DNA of 58,041 bases from Thiospirillum jenense (GTDB lineage Bacteria; Pseudomonadota; Gammaproteobacteria; Chromatiales; Chromatiaceae): assembly GCF_014145225.1 (NCBI RefSeq), contig NZ_JABVCQ010000022.1:1-58041 (forward strand). The letters run 5' to 3'. The notes under the pieces are model-generated. The model did not search any database. It saw only the letters and a list, made by a program, of their open reading frames with translations, and was not told where the DNA came from. This document shows, one piece after another, positions 7,582 through 17,798 of the stretch. The position numbers and the translations under genes are program-made. Numbering within the stretch: the first letter of the stretch is position 1; each line of letters starts with the position of its first letter.

Positions 7582-8884
7582 ACCCGCCCCGCCGCGTTTG
7601 AGCATTCGTCACGGGCGTCTGATTGACCCACTGCACGCGGTGGACACGCACGCCGATGTGCATCTGGCCGACGGGCGGGTGGTGGCAATTGGTGCCGCCC
7701 CCGACGGTTTCCAGCCCGAGCGCGAATTGGACGCCAGCGGCTGTTTAGTCGTGCCGGGGTTAATTGATTTATGCGCTCGGCTGCGCGAACCCGGCTTGGA
7801 ACGCAAAGCCACCATCCGCAGTGAAACCCAAGCGGCCGCGGCGAGCGGGATTACCAGTTTATGTTGCCCGCCCGACACCGATCCGGTGATTGACACGCCC
7901 GCCGTCGCGCAATTAATCCGCCAAACCGCGCAGCGTTACGGCTACGCCCGCGTGTTGCCGGCCGGCAGCTTGACGCACGGGTTGGCGGGAACGCAGTTGA
8001 GCGAAATGGCCGCGTTAAAACACGCCGGCTGCCCGGTACTCAGTCACGCCGACCGCCCGATTCGCAACACCCGCGTCCAGCGCCGCGCACTCGAATACGC
8101 CGCCACCTTCGGCATGACCTGCTTTTTGCACCCGTGCGATGCCGATTTAAGCGACGGCGGACTGGTACACGAGGGGCGGGTCAGCACTCGTTTAGGTTTG
8201 CCCGGCATTCCCGAAGCGGCGGAAACCGTCGCCGTCGCCCGTGATCTGGCATTGGCCGAACAGACCGGCGCACGGATTCATTTTCGCGGTTTGTCCACCG
8301 CCAGAGCGACGGCGATGTTGGCCGAAGCCCGCGCTCGCGGCGTGGCGGTCACGGCGGATGTCAGCGCGCATCAATTGTTTTTAACCGAAAATGACGTGGA
8401 TCATTTCGCCGCCAATGCCTATGTTTTACCGCCGCTGCGCACTGAATCAGATCGTCAAGCATTACGCGCCGCCGTTGCACGAGGTGAAATCACCGCGATT
8501 TGTTCCGATCATCAACCGCATGAAGATGATGCCAAACAAGCGCCCTTCCCGCGTATTCAACCCGGCATTTCCGCATTAGAAACGCTCTTGCCATTAACCC
8601 TGCAATTAGTCACCGACGGCGTGTTATCATTAAATCAAGCCATTGCCATGTTGACCTGTCAACCCGCGGCCATTTTGAATAGCAAACGCGGTCATCTTGC
8701 GATTAACGCCCGCGCCGATGTGTGCGTGATTGATCCAAATAAAATCTGGATATTAAATGAACACACCATGCGCAGTCGTGGATTAAACACGCCGTTTTTA
8801 AATCAAGAATTGCGCGGTCAAGTGCAATGGACAATTCTCAATGGGCGGGTGGTGTTTGAGCAATCACCCGTTCAGTATTGTTGA
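7574..8884 (+). CDS. pyrC': Dihydroorotase-like subunit PyrC', probably non-catalytic
   Basis: A 436-residue amidohydrolase-fold protein of the dihydroorotase family. Active enzymes carry DxHxHLREPG for zinc binding; this protein has [10 protein letters not shown], so both metal-binding histidines are gone. A later SDHQPHEDD loop is kept. In Pseudomonas the same inactive subunit (PyrC'/PyrX) is needed to assemble aspartate carbamoyltransferase. The start ATG at 7574 overlaps pyrB by 8 nt, which supports a structural partnership. A real dihydroorotase should be encoded elsewhere. Confidence 0.93.
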   Translation: MSKPAPPRLSIRHGRLIDPLHAVDTHADVHLADGRVVAIGAAPDGFQPERELDASGCLVVPGLIDLCARLREPGLERKATIRSETQAAAASGITSLCCPPDTDPVIDTPAVAQLIRQTAQRYGYARVLPAGSLTHGLAGTQLSEMAALKHAGCPVLSHADRPIRNTRVQRRALEYAATFGMTCFLHPCDADLSDGGLVHEGRVSTRLGLPGIPEAAETVAVARDLALAEQTGARIHFRGLSTARATAMLAEARARGVAVTADVSAHQLFLTENDVDHFAANAYVLPPLRTESDRQALRAAVARGEITAICSDHQPHEDDAKQAPFPRIQPGISALETLLPLTLQLVTDGVLSLNQAIAMLTCQPAAILNSKRGHLAINARADVCVIDPNKIWILNEHTMRSRGLNTPFLNQELRGQVQWTILNGRVVFEQSPVQYC

Positions 8885-11259
8885 TTGCCACCGCCGCCAC
8901 TCATTCACCCACCGCCATTCATTATTCACCCGCGCCTGTGCAATCGCTCGCATCAGTTCCCACCACCACGCGGGTGCCGCCTAATAATCTCAATGCAGAA
9001 CAATCATTATTGGGCGCGCTCATGCTCAGTAATCAAACCTGGGAATTGATTGCCGATAAAGTCAGTGAACAGGATTTTTATCATTATAAACATCGCCTGA
9101 TTTTTCGCGCCATTCAATTATTGGCAGATGAGAATCAACCCTGCGACATCATCACCCTCGCCGAAGCACTCGAAAAACACAAGTTATTAAACGAGAGCGG
9201 CGGTTTGCCGTATTTGGCAGAAATAGAAAGCAACACCGCTACTGCCGCCAATGCGATCTATTACGCGCACATCATTCGATTTAATTCTGTTCTGCGCCAG
9301 TTAATCCGCGTTGGCACTGAAATCACCGACCTGGCATTTGACACACAAGGGCGCAGCGAAGCCGAAATTCTGGATCACGCCGAATCCAAAGTCTTTCAAA
9401 TTGCTGAACAATTACGCCGCGGCGGCGGATTCATCTCCATTAAACAACTGGTCACACAAGCCAGCCAACGGATTGATGATTTATACCATCAAGAAGGCGC
9501 TTTAACCGGCCTCCCCACTGGTTTTACTGATTTAGATGAAAAAACCTCGGGATTACAAAACTCCGAGTTAATTATTGTTGCCGGCCGCCCGTCAATGGGG
9601 AAATGTTTTGGTAAAGGGACGCCGATTTTAATGTATTCAGGTGACGTCAAAGCAGTAGAAAATATCCAAGTGGGTGACTTGTTAATGGGGAATGATTCGA
9701 CCCCAAGACGGGTACTGTCTTTAGCGCGTGGCCAAGAAAAAATGTATTGGATTCGGCAAAACAAAGGACTAGATTATCGTGTCAATGAATCGCACATTTT
9801 AGCGTTAAAGCGGCGCCGTAACACGGGATCACATCAAACGGGAGACATGCTGAATATTGCATTAACAGATTATTTGCATTCAGCGCCCAAATTTCGCTCT
9901 CATTATAAAGGCTATAAGGTCGCTATTGAGTTTGCAGAACAACCCTTACCAATTGCGCCGTATTTTTTCGGTTTATGGTTAGGTGATGGCAGCAGTTCTT
10001 CGGTCAGTATTGCAACGACTGCTCAAGAAATCGTTGATTATTTACGCGAGTACGCGATTGCATCTGCTGAGTATTTATTGAGCGAATTAGGCGTTTTGCA
10101 CAACAAACATATTCCGCAGCTATTTTTAGCTAATTCTAAACAGCATAGAGTGCAATTATTAGCCGGTTTAATTGACAGCGCTGGTGATTATTTGCCGCAA
10201 TGCAACACCTATGAAATCACACAAAAAAATGCGCATTTAGCGAAACAAATCAAATGGCTGTGTGATAGTTTAGGTTTTAGAACGTCACTGGTTGCCAAAC
10301 AAGCAACTATTCAATCTATTGATGACCGCACGACCGTCTATCGGGTGCGTTTCTCTGGCAATCTCGATACGATTCCGGTCAAAATCCCGCGCAAACAAGC
10401 AACTGCTTGGACATCTCATCGCACTTGGCAACAAACTGGTATTACCGTTGAATATGACAAGGTAGATAATTATTATGGCTTTGTTTGCGATGGCAATCGT
10501 TTATTTTTATTAGAAGATATGACGGTGGTACACAACACGAGTTTTGCAATGAACATGGCTGAACATGTTGCAATTAACACCAATAAAACCGTCGCCGTCT
10601 TTAGCATGGAAATGTCGGGCGAATCATTAGCGATGCGGCTATTATCATCGGTCGGCCGTATAGATCAACAACGGGTACGCAGCGGGCGGTTAATGGATGA
10701 AGATTGGCCGCGTTTAACCACTGCCATGGCCACGCTCTCTAATGCACCGCTCTATATTGATGATACCGGTGCGCTATCGCCAACTGAATTAAGAGCGCGA
10801 GTGCGGCGCTTGCAACGTGATTTGACCCGCGAAAACAAAGAATTGGGCATGATTGTCGTGGATTATATTCAATTGATGCAAACATCCACCCATAATGAAA
10901 ACCGCGCCACTGAAATCTCACTCATTTCGCGCTCGATGAAAGCATTAGCCAAAGAATTACAGGTGCCCGTAGTGGCATTATCACAATTAAATCGCAGTTT
11001 AGAAAACCGCCCAAGTAAACGTCCAGTCATGTCGGATTTGCGCGAATCAGGGGCAATTGAACAGGACGCCGATCTGATTATTTTTATTTACCGTGATGAG
11101 GTGTATAATCCCGAAAGTCCCGATAAAGGTACGGCCGAAATCATTATTGGCAAACAACGCAATGGGCCAATTGGCACCGTCAAACTCGCCTTTTTAGGGC
11201 AATACACCCGCTTTGAAAACTTAGCAACCGAAGCCTATGGTGGCGAGCGTGGTTATTAA
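8878..11259 (+). CDS. dnaB: Replicative DNA helicase DnaB containing an intein
   Basis: Hexameric helicase that unwinds DNA at the replication fork. The 793-residue precursor has the N-terminal primase-interacting domain (PNNLNAEQSLLGALM), the P-loop GRPSMGK split after Lys242, and the C-terminal half from TSFAMNMAEH with MEMSGESLAMRLL, VVDYIQLM and LRESGAIEQDADLI. Removing residues 243-553 leaves 482 residues, normal for DnaB. The start is uncertain: no ATG is available, and TTG 8878 overlapping the pyrC' stop, TTG 8881 or GTG 8938 are the options. Overlap with alr downstream follows the common dnaB-alr order. Confidence 0.95.
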   Translation: MLIATAATHSPTAIHYSPAPVQSLASVPTTTRVPPNNLNAEQSLLGALMLSNQTWELIADKVSEQDFYHYKHRLIFRAIQLLADENQPCDIITLAEALEKHKLLNESGGLPYLAEIESNTATAANAIYYAHIIRFNSVLRQLIRVGTEITDLAFDTQGRSEAEILDHAESKVFQIAEQLRRGGGFISIKQLVTQASQRIDDLYHQEGALTGLPTGFTDLDEKTSGLQNSELIIVAGRPSMGKCFGKGTPILMYSGDVKAVENIQVGDLLMGNDSTPRRVLSLARGQEKMYWIRQNKGLDYRVNESHILALKRRRNTGSHQTGDMLNIALTDYLHSAPKFRSHYKGYKVAIEFAEQPLPIAPYFFGLWLGDGSSSSVSIATTAQEIVDYLREYAIASAEYLLSELGVLHNKHIPQLFLANSKQHRVQLLAGLIDSAGDYLPQCNTYEITQKNAHLAKQIKWLCDSLGFRTSLVAKQATIQSIDDRTTVYRVRFSGNLDTIPVKIPRKQATAWTSHRTWQQTGITVEYDKVDNYYGFVCDGNRLFLLEDMTVVHNTSFAMNMAEHVAINTNKTVAVFSMEMSGESLAMRLLSSVGRIDQQRVRSGRLMDEDWPRLTTAMATLSNAPLYIDDTGALSPTELRARVRRLQRDLTRENKELGMIVVDYIQLMQTSTHNENRATEISLISRSMKALAKELQVPVVALSQLNRSLENRPSKRPVMSDLRESGAIEQDADLIIFIYRDEVYNPESPDKGTAEIIIGKQRNGPIGTVKLAFLGQYTRFENLATEAYGGERGY
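9604..10536 (+). other. DnaB intein (311 residues) with LAGLIDADG-type endonuclease domain
   Basis: The insert starts with Cys (TGT 9604-9606) after the P-loop Lys and ends in HN before Thr+1, so all splicing residues are present. Block B is NESHILAL; the end block is MTVVHN. The endonuclease region has a first motif FGLWLGDGSS, a KHIPQLFLAN block, and a second motif LAGLIDSAG. In the second motif the usual metal-binding Asp is Ala (codon 10180-10182). Splicing should work, whereas DNA cutting is doubtful. Flanking exteins join into an intact P-loop GKTS. Confidence 0.94.
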
Positions 11260-12388
11260 TCAATATGCGCCGACGGCGCGAATTAACTTGGCGGCATTGC
11301 GGCATAATTTTAATCAAGTGCGATTACACGCCCCCGCCAGCCGTGTTTATTCGGTCATTAAAGCCAATGCCTATGGACATGATTTAGAAACGGTCGCGGC
11401 GGTATTAGCGGCGAATAAAACGGATGGTTTTGCGGTAGCGCGGCTGGATGAGGCGCTGCGCTTGCGTCACGCTGGCATCGCGCAGCCGATTTTGGTGCTG
11501 GAGGGTGCGAACGATGGCGAGGATGTAACTGTCGCTTATCAGCATCATCTGACATTAGTGGTACATCAGACGGAACAGTTTGATTTAATTGAACATTCTA
11601 CCACTCCGTCGCACTACGCGCCGCTCAATGTGTGGCTAAAAGTGGACACAGGAATGCACCGTCTCGGTCTTGCCACCGCCCAAGTGCCTGAATTGCTTGA
11701 CCGTCTCAATCGCCACCGTGACCGCGCTTGCCTGTGCGGCCTGCTCACCCACTTGGCAAATGCTGATGATCCCGACGACCCGCTGACAGCACGGCAATGT
11801 GCTGATTTAACAGCACTTTCCGTCAACGCCGCCCGCGATTTATCTCATCCACTGCCGCTGTGCATCGGCAATTCGGCCGGCATTTTGCGCCATCCCGCCG
11901 CCCGCACTAATTGGGTGCGCCCGGGCATCATGCTATACGGCGGCTCACCGTTATTAAATGAAACCGCCGCGCAGTGGCAATTACAACCGGTAATGACTCT
12001 CACTGCCCGTTTAATTGCACGGCATGAATTAAAACGCGGCGATGCGGTAGGGTATGGCGGCGAGTTTCATTGCCCCGAAGACATGCCCGTTGGCGTGGTG
12101 GCAATTGGATATGGCGATGGTTATCCGCGTCATGCGCCAACCGGGACGCCGGTTTTAATTAATAACCAGCGCGTCCAGTTAATTGGCCGCGTATCAATGG
12201 ACATGATTACGATTGATTTACGCCAACAACCAAATGCAAAAATTGGTGATTCAGTTGTATTGTGGGGCGCGGGATTGCCAGTTGAAGAAGTGGCGGGGTG
12301 GGTTGGCAGTTCCAATTATGAGTTATTAACGCGATTGGCGCCACGAGTGCAATTAAACTATGACAGTTCCAGTGCGGTTAATAATTAA
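11237..12388 (+). CDS. alr: Alanine racemase
   Basis: Converts L- to D-alanine for peptidoglycan, using pyridoxal phosphate. The PLP lysine lies in SVIKANAYGH (near residue 44) and the catalytic tyrosine in GYGGEF. Substrate-side segments KVDTGMHRLG, GRVSMDMI and GYGDGYPRH are present. The 383-residue length is typical. The ATG at 11237 overlaps dnaB by 23 nt; GTG 11249 is a possible later start. Confidence 0.95.
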   Translation: MVASVVINQYAPTARINLAALRHNFNQVRLHAPASRVYSVIKANAYGHDLETVAAVLAANKTDGFAVARLDEALRLRHAGIAQPILVLEGANDGEDVTVAYQHHLTLVVHQTEQFDLIEHSTTPSHYAPLNVWLKVDTGMHRLGLATAQVPELLDRLNRHRDRACLCGLLTHLANADDPDDPLTARQCADLTALSVNAARDLSHPLPLCIGNSAGILRHPAARTNWVRPGIMLYGGSPLLNETAAQWQLQPVMTLTARLIARHELKRGDAVGYGGEFHCPEDMPVGVVAIGYGDGYPRHAPTGTPVLINNQRVQLIGRVSMDMITIDLRQQPNAKIGDSVVLWGAGLPVEEVAGWVGSSNYELLTRLAPRVQLNYDSSSAVNN

Positions 12389-12433
12389 CCGGCACCAGAA
12401 CTTGGATTAAAAACGCGCAACTCCGGGTAGCAT

Positions 12434-13279
12434 TTATGCCGCTTCTAATTGCGCTTTTAATTTCTGCAACGCTACCTTTTCAATTTGACGAATCCGTTCT
12501 GCCGACACGCCAAACTGCTCGGCTAATTCATGCAGCGTTTGCTTTTTCTCTGCTAACCACCGTGCCTGTAAAATCGTTTGACTGCGTTGATCGAGCGTCG
12601 CCAGCGCGGCAATTAAACGATCATGTTCCCAACTCTCACTATCGGCACGTTCTAATAACATGGATGGCTCTAATCGCATGTCGGGTAAATACGCAGACGG
12701 CGCACTAATCCCATTTTCTTCATCATCATCATAGCCATCAAATGCCAAATCATAATTAGCCAGGCGCGCTTCCATTTCTAATACGGTAGCGGGTTTTACG
12801 CCCAATTCCAGCGCGACATCTTCCACTTCTTGACGAGTGAACCAACCGAGGCGTTTTTTCGTACTGCGCAAATTAAAAAACAATTTGCGTTGGGCTTTGG
12901 TTGTCGCCACTTTGACAATACGCCAATTGCGTAAAATGTATTCGTGAATCTCAGCGCGAATCCAATGCACGGCAAATGACACTAAGCGCACACCGACATC
13001 GGGTTCAAAGCGCCGCACTGCTTTCATTAACCCAATACTGCCTTCTTGAATTAAATCAGGCAATGGCAATCCATAGCCAAGATAGCCGCGTGCAATACGA
13101 ATGACAAAGCGTAGATGTGATAAAACTAATCGGCGAGCGGCTTCCATATCATTATGATCGCGCAATCGTATTGCCAGATCGCGCTCTTCTTCCAATGTCA
13201 GGATTGGAATTTGATACGCGCTGTTAATATAGGCATCAATCGTACCCGTTGAAAGCGTGGTGGCGAGAGCGTGATTCAT
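12434..13279 (-). CDS. rpoH: RNA polymerase sigma-32 (heat shock sigma factor)
   Basis: A 281-residue sigma-70-family factor directing heat-shock transcription. Region 2 has [19 protein letters not shown] and [19 protein letters not shown]. The RpoH box [17 protein letters not shown] is intact, which separates it from other sigma factors. Region 4 has [24 protein letters not shown] ribosome site precedes the ATG. Its end faces alr, 45 bp away. Confidence 0.96.
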   Translation of the reverse strand: MNHALATTLSTGTIDAYINSAYQIPILTLEEERDLAIRLRDHNDMEAARRLVLSHLRFVIRIARGYLGYGLPLPDLIQEGSIGLMKAVRRFEPDVGVRLVSFAVHWIRAEIHEYILRNWRIVKVATTKAQRKLFFNLRSTKKRLGWFTRQEVEDVALELGVKPATVLEMEARLANYDLAFDGYDDDEENGISAPSAYLPDMRLEPSMLLERADSESWEHDRLIAALATLDQRSQTILQARWLAEKKQTLHELAEQFGVSAERIRQIEKVALQKLKAQLEAA

Positions 13280-13658
13280 AACGGCAATACTCCGAGTGGG
13301 AAATACCTAGTAAAAAGCTAGGTTAAAGTTTAACACTTGATAATCCGCATTGACAACACCCTGAATGCGGTTTTTTGCACTGACGAGATTAGCGGTTAAG
13401 TCACTGTTAAACAAACATTTTTGTTGCTTAATATGATAAAATAACTGCTGCAACACGGCGCAGATCGCAGCTTTGGCTCCGGTTGCTCTGGGTGGGCGGG
13501 CGCGGGAATCGCACTGGTTGGCGATTGATTGGTGAAGCGTGGCGGGCTAATCTAATTGATTAAAAACGCGCCACGTTCATAAAAACTGGGAATTGATTAA
13601 CGTGATTTTGCTAATAAAACCACGCGCTTGAGTGATTAAAAACGTGCAGTTCGTACAA
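13280..13658. other. Intergenic region between rpoH and ubiD
   Basis: 379 bp with no convincing gene. The rpoH leader contains a small hairpin CCTAG/CTAGG (13306-13322). A hairpin followed by T6 lies at 13345-13376. The motif GATTAAAAACG recurs near 13556 and 13636. Confidence 0.6.
13345..13376 (+). terminator. Hairpin with T-tract reading rightwards, no obvious transcript
   Basis: CCGCATT (13345-13351) pairs with AATGCGG (13364-13370), followed by six T. It is oriented for plus-strand transcripts, yet both neighbouring genes are on the minus strand. It could end antisense transcription from alr or an unseen RNA. Confidence 0.4.
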
Positions 13659-15122
13659 TTAAATGCCAAGCTGTTGCCAAATGGTATCAATGCGCGCTTT
13701 AACGGCCGCTGTCATTTGAATAGGTTGCCCCCATTCGCGTTGACTTTCGCCCGGCCATTTATTCGTGGCATCAAACCCAACTTTAGACCCTAATCCTGAT
13801 ACGGGCGAAGCAAAGTCCAAATAATCAATTGGCGTATTGTCAATTAACACGGTATCACGCGCCGGGTCCATGCGCGTTGTCATTGCCCAAATGACATCCT
13901 TCCAATCACGGGCGTTAATATCATTGTCCACCACAATCACAAACTTGGTGTACATGAATTGGCGTAAAAATGACCAAATACCAAACATGACGCGCTTGGC
14001 ATGACCGGGGTATTGTTTTTGAATACTGACCACTGCCAAGCGGTATGAACAACCCTCGGGCGGTAAATAAAAATCGGTGATCTCGGGGAATTGTTTTTGC
14101 AGAATTGGCACGAACACTTCATTTAATGCGACGCCGAGCATTGCGGGTTCATCGGGCGGGCGACCGGTATAGGTGCTATGATAAATTGGCTGCCGCCGCT
14201 GTGTCATGCGTTCAATGGTGAATACCGGAAACTGCTCGACTTCATTATAATAACCCGTATGATCGCCGAATGGACCCTCGGCCGCTGTGTCATTCGGGTA
14301 TAGATACCCTTCTAAAATAATCTCAGCAGTGGCGGGTATTTGCAGATCACTGCCTAATGCGGTTGCGACTTCGGTGCGTTGACCGCGTAATAAACCGGCA
14401 AATGCGTATTCGGATAAACTGTCGGGAATGGGCGTCACTGCGGCTAATAACATGGCCGGGTCCGCACCAATGGCCACGCAAATAGGAAAGGGTTGGCCGG
14501 GATGTAATTGTTGAAAAGCGCGGTAATCTAATGCGCCGCCGCGATGCGCTAACCAGCGCATAATAACGCGGTTGCGGTCTAATACCTGCATTCGATAAAT
14601 GCCGAGATTATGACGTGATTGATGCGGCCCGCGTGTAATGACTAATCCCCAAGTAATTAAACGTGCGACATCACCCGGCCAGCAGTGTTGAATCGGTAAT
14701 GAATTGAGATCAACTGCATTGCCTTCAAAAACCTGTTCTTGACACGGCGGTTGTTTGCACAAGCGCGGCGCCATGTCTAATACTTTTTTGAAAATCGGTA
14801 ATTGTTCCCACGCCGCTTTAATCCCTTTTGGCGGGTCGGGTTGTTTTAAGAAGGCTAATAATTGACCGATGTCGCGTAATGCACTCACCGATTCCGCGCC
14901 CATGCCTAATGCGACGCGCTGCGGGGTGCCGAATAAATTGCCTAATAATGGGATGCGAGAGCCTTTGGGATGTTCAAATAATAATGCCGGCCCATTGGCG
15001 CGTAACGTGCGATCGCAGCATTCGGTGATTTCTAAATACGGATCAATTTCAACGGTAATGCGTTTTAATTCGCCACGTTGTTCGAGTTGGGTAATGAAAT
15101 CGCGCAGATCACGGTAGTGCAT
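13659..15122 (-). CDS. ubiD: UbiD family 4-hydroxy-3-polyprenylbenzoate decarboxylase
   Basis: Prenyl-FMN-dependent decarboxylase of ubiquinone synthesis. The 487-residue protein starts [20 protein letters not shown], carries the cofactor-binding segment [14 protein letters not shown], the catalytic-region [13 protein letters not shown] and the ending motif DATNKWPGE. Length and block order match E. coli UbiD. Prenyl-FMN synthase (ubiX) is not in the window. Confidence 0.95.
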   Translation of the reverse strand: MHYRDLRDFITQLEQRGELKRITVEIDPYLEITECCDRTLRANGPALLFEHPKGSRIPLLGNLFGTPQRVALGMGAESVSALRDIGQLLAFLKQPDPPKGIKAAWEQLPIFKKVLDMAPRLCKQPPCQEQVFEGNAVDLNSLPIQHCWPGDVARLITWGLVITRGPHQSRHNLGIYRMQVLDRNRVIMRWLAHRGGALDYRAFQQLHPGQPFPICVAIGADPAMLLAAVTPIPDSLSEYAFAGLLRGQRTEVATALGSDLQIPATAEIILEGYLYPNDTAAEGPFGDHTGYYNEVEQFPVFTIERMTQRRQPIYHSTYTGRPPDEPAMLGVALNEVFVPILQKQFPEITDFYLPPEGCSYRLAVVSIQKQYPGHAKRVMFGIWSFLRQFMYTKFVIVVDNDINARDWKDVIWAMTTRMDPARDTVLIDNTPIDYLDFASPVSGLGSKVGFDATNKWPGESQREWGQPIQMTAAVKARIDTIWQQLGI

Positions 15123-15174
15123 ACGGTTTTGTTTTAATAGCGGGTTTAAGTAATAGATAAATAAGAATTGATTT

Positions 15175-15585
15175 TTATGAGTGTTGCACTGTCAGCGTTT
15201 TGAGTAATGCGTTTATTTCTTGTAGTTGCGCGATCTGTTGTTTGAGATAAGCAATTTCTTTGTCGCGTTCTTGTAATAATAACTGTGTTTTTTCTAATTC
15301 TTGGACACATTGAGTTTCGGTTAAAACGGCGCCACTACCAGTGATATGACTGTGGTGACACAATTCAATGATATTAAAAACATTGTTTTCATTTAAGTTA
15401 AAAAATTGCGCTAAGTCAATACCTAATGTTTCTGCAATCTTTTCTAATTGTTCAACTTTAATATCTGTTTCGCCACGTTCAATTTTGGCGTAACCCTTCG
15501 CTGAATAGCCAAGTTTTTCGCCCATTTTTTCCTGTGACCAACCACGCAAAGCCCGCATCACTTTGAGTTTTTCCTTTATTTGCAT
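15175..15585 (-). CDS. XRE-family regulator with C-terminal coiled coil
   Basis: A 136-residue protein. A helix-turn-helix of Cro/C1 type fills about residues 3-60 ([20 protein letters not shown]). The C-terminal part from about 88 is a heptad-rich coiled coil ([20 protein letters not shown]), probably for dimerisation. The ATG at 15585 is chosen because GGAGG stands 5 nt before it; a TTG at 15597 lies upstream of that site. It is divergent from the membrane protein at 15802 and probably controls it and itself. Confidence 0.88.
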   Translation of the reverse strand: MQIKEKLKVMRALRGWSQEKMGEKLGYSAKGYAKIERGETDIKVEQLEKIAETLGIDLAQFFNLNENNVFNIIELCHHSHITGSGAVLTETQCVQELEKTQLLLQERDKEIAYLKQQIAQLQEINALLKTLTVQHS

Positions 15586-15593
15586 GAAATCCT

Positions 15594-15624
15594 CCAAAAA
15601 GTGGGGGGATTGGAGACTTTTTGG
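15594..15624. promoter_or_regulatory. 9-bp inverted repeat over the leader of the XRE gene, candidate operator
   Basis: CCAAAAAGT (15594-15602) and ACTTTTTGG (15616-15624) are perfect inverted copies with a 13-bp spacer. The left arm covers the ribosome site of the XRE gene. Position suits autoregulation, or an RNA hairpin that masks the start. Confidence 0.45.
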
Positions 15625-15801
15625 GTGTGTTTTCTTAGTTGAAACAACTGTATCTTGTTAATGCTTTGCAACATTTAGCCAGCAAAGTAGCTTTTTAGCT
15701 TAAATTGTTGTTGTCAAGTAACTGCAACTTAGCTGCATAATTTCTGATCTTTGCTATTAAAATTCTTTTACACTTTAGCTAATAACTAGAAGGAAACTGC
15801 T

Positions 15802-16668
15802 ATGAAAAAGTACATCTTAACTACAATTATGGTCTTGCTCATGGTGAGCTTGGCTTACTTTTTTGGTGTGAGCGATTGGTTGGTTGCGCTCTTTGTGATA
15901 ATCACAGCAGGTTTCGTCTATTTTAGCATGATTCGTCTGTATTCAGGCAACCGCAAAATGTTAGCTATGTATTCCCAACCCAATAGCATGTTGTATAATT
16001 TTTTGAGCCGTGATCGAACCTTTTTTATGCGTGTCACTGCATTTTTTTCGTCACTAATGTTGAGCAGTATTCTTGTGCTTTTAGTTAAAGGCATGGTTCT
16101 ACAGCAAGGTTATGTGCCCTTTTTTGTTGTCATCGTTTTTTCTAGTTTTGTTCTGTATTCGTTTGTTAACAAGCCAATTTCATCACCACTTGTTAATGAA
16201 AACATCAACCAAGAAATTAGCTCTCATGGTAATGAATTAGTCCGTATTTTTTATGCAGCAATTGTTTTAAATATTGTTCTCGCTTTAGCCTTCAGTGCTC
16301 ATGATACTTTCGAATTCAAAGTTTCAGATGTTAACTTCAACAACTTTACTGACAAAGCAGTTGAACAATCTTTTGAAAAGACTGACGCAAATCACTATAG
16401 CCGTGTCTTTATTAACGCCTATTTATTGATGGACTACGCCAAAATTGCTCTGGCAAAAGTGTTCGTGAACTTGATCGGGTTACAAAATAATTTTTACATT
16501 TTTTATTGTGTTATTCTAGCACTTAACCTTTTCAAAATGTTTGGATTTTCAGTCTCTTTTGTTTTACTGCAAAAAGGACTAGATGGGACAGCAACGCTTC
16601 TGGTGCCTACAGTAAAACAAGTTTTTAGTACGGTAGTTGTGTTTTTTTCTAATACCCGTTCTCAGTAA
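15802..16668 (+). CDS. Polytopic membrane protein of unknown function
   Basis: 288 residues, not recognised. About six hydrophobic segments are seen: near 3-23, 26-46, 74-98, 103-123, 152-170 and 230-255. A polar stretch of about 55 residues (DTFEFKVSDVNFNNF onward) between the fifth and sixth is probably exported. GAAGGAA stands before the ATG. The base composition is A+T-rich compared with housekeeping genes. It opens a plus-strand set of small envelope proteins divergent from the XRE regulator. Confidence 0.82.
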   Translation: MKKYILTTIMVLLMVSLAYFFGVSDWLVALFVIITAGFVYFSMIRLYSGNRKMLAMYSQPNSMLYNFLSRDRTFFMRVTAFFSSLMLSSILVLLVKGMVLQQGYVPFFVVIVFSSFVLYSFVNKPISSPLVNENINQEISSHGNELVRIFYAAIVLNIVLALAFSAHDTFEFKVSDVNFNNFTDKAVEQSFEKTDANHYSRVFINAYLLMDYAKIALAKVFVNLIGLQNNFYIFYCVILALNLFKMFGFSVSFVLLQKGLDGTATLLVPTVKQVFSTVVVFFSNTRSQ

Positions 16669-16723
16669 AAACACTTTATGTCTGTTAAAAATGATGAGAA
16701 TAAATAGGAGCTTGATTAGGATT

Positions 16724-16933
16724 ATGAAATCACGCATTGCTTTTTATCTTTTAACTGCTGCTTTAATACTTCCTGGGTGTGACCAATTGGCTCAGATTCA
16801 AGAACTTGAAAAGCAAATTGGAGAATTAAAGGCAGTTAATCAACAGTTAACGGAGAAAGTGGCTCAATACGAGAAAGAAATTGTAGAATTGCAGAATAAA
16901 CATAAACGAAATGTTGAAACTTTGTTCAGGTGA
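16724..16933 (+). CDS. Small coiled-coil lipoprotein
   Basis: 69 residues. A signal peptide ends in the lipobox LPGC, so the mature chain is anchored by a lipid at Cys. The rest is one charged coiled coil (QIQELEKQIGELKAVNQQLT). The start at 16724 gives a normal lipoprotein signal; the open frame reaches back to 16637 but that adds residues overlapping the previous gene. No family recognised; Lpp-like spacers share the design. Confidence 0.75.
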   Translation: MKSRIAFYLLTAALILPGCDQLAQIQELEKQIGELKAVNQQLTEKVAQYEKEIVELQNKHKRNVETLFR

Positions 16934-17068
16934 GATTATTAAACTAATAAAAGGTAGTGTTCTGTTGCTTTAATAGTAGTGATTATTTGTTCTAGTTACT
17001 GCTGCTCAAGGTACTAATCAAAATGCGCTGTAAAAAACGCAATTTTCATTTCTGAACTAGGAGAAAAT

Positions 17069-17356
17069 ATGAAAAAACTACTTGTTCTTTTTTGCATAAT
17101 GACATTGCCCGTCACCACAGTTAATAACGCATTGGCTGATGACACTGTTGTTGTGCCAAAGATTAATGGCGAATGCGGAGATGTTGACCAGTTGATTAAG
17201 CGCGCTGGATTAAGACCAAAGGCAATTGATATACATGGCCCAATTGATGAAGATGCAGGAGACATTGGTTGCGCTTATCGTCAACGTCCTAAAGCCGGTA
17301 CCAGAGTGAAAAAAGGAAGTACTGTCACTTATCGCTCTTGGTGGGAGGCGGGTTAA
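17069..17356 (+). CDS. Small secreted PASTA-domain protein
   Basis: 95 residues with a cleavable signal (to about NNALA) followed by one PASTA-like domain: VVPKINGECGDVDQLIKRAG at the front and PKAGTRVKKGSTVTY at the back. PASTA domains bind peptidoglycan fragments or act as spacers. Two cysteines may form a disulfide. A strong AGGAGAA site precedes the ATG. Confidence 0.82.
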   Translation: MKKLLVLFCIMTLPVTTVNNALADDTVVVPKINGECGDVDQLIKRAGLRPKAIDIHGPIDEDAGDIGCAYRQRPKAGTRVKKGSTVTYRSWWEAG

Positions 17357-17432
17357 GCATTATTATTTTTGGTAGGAAGGATGCTAGAGTGTGAAGGCGT
17401 CACCAACGCAAATTAAATAGGAATCCACACCA

Positions 17433-17798
17433 ATGAATTATCTAAACGTTTTAAGCAAAACGCTCGCCGCTGCGATCTTAATGAACAACGCTGTCGTATT
17501 GACAGTCCAAGCAGATCAATCTTTTCGTGGTAAATGTCTTTTAGAAGTCAATCACACAAAATATCTGAATGGAACATGCAATATTTCAATGCAAAGTGAT
17601 GGTAGTTTTTCAATTGGCACTTCTGAAAATGAACCAGTCACTTATTTTGCAATGGTGGACGTAACTGGAAAGAATATCGCCGAAGGGTTTTGGAATGCTG
17701 AAAAAGGCGGTGGTCATGCACACGATTCACTCGGCAATTTATCTAGGAAAGGCGCCTGCTGGCAAAACCAAACTGCAAAAGTCTGTGCGTGGAAATAA
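17433..17798 (+). CDS. Small secreted protein of unknown function
   Basis: 121 residues with a signal peptide ending near VQADQS. The mature part has four cysteines (GKCLLEVN, GTCNISM, KGACWQN, KVCAW), suggesting two disulfides. No family recognised. AGGA stands before the ATG. Its last 20 codons and the downstream DNA are repeated at 19242 beyond the TPR gene. Confidence 0.72.
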   Translation: MNYLNVLSKTLAAAILMNNAVVLTVQADQSFRGKCLLEVNHTKYLNGTCNISMQSDGSFSIGTSENEPVTYFAMVDVTGKNIAEGFWNAEKGGGHAHDSLGNLSRKGACWQNQTAKVCAWK

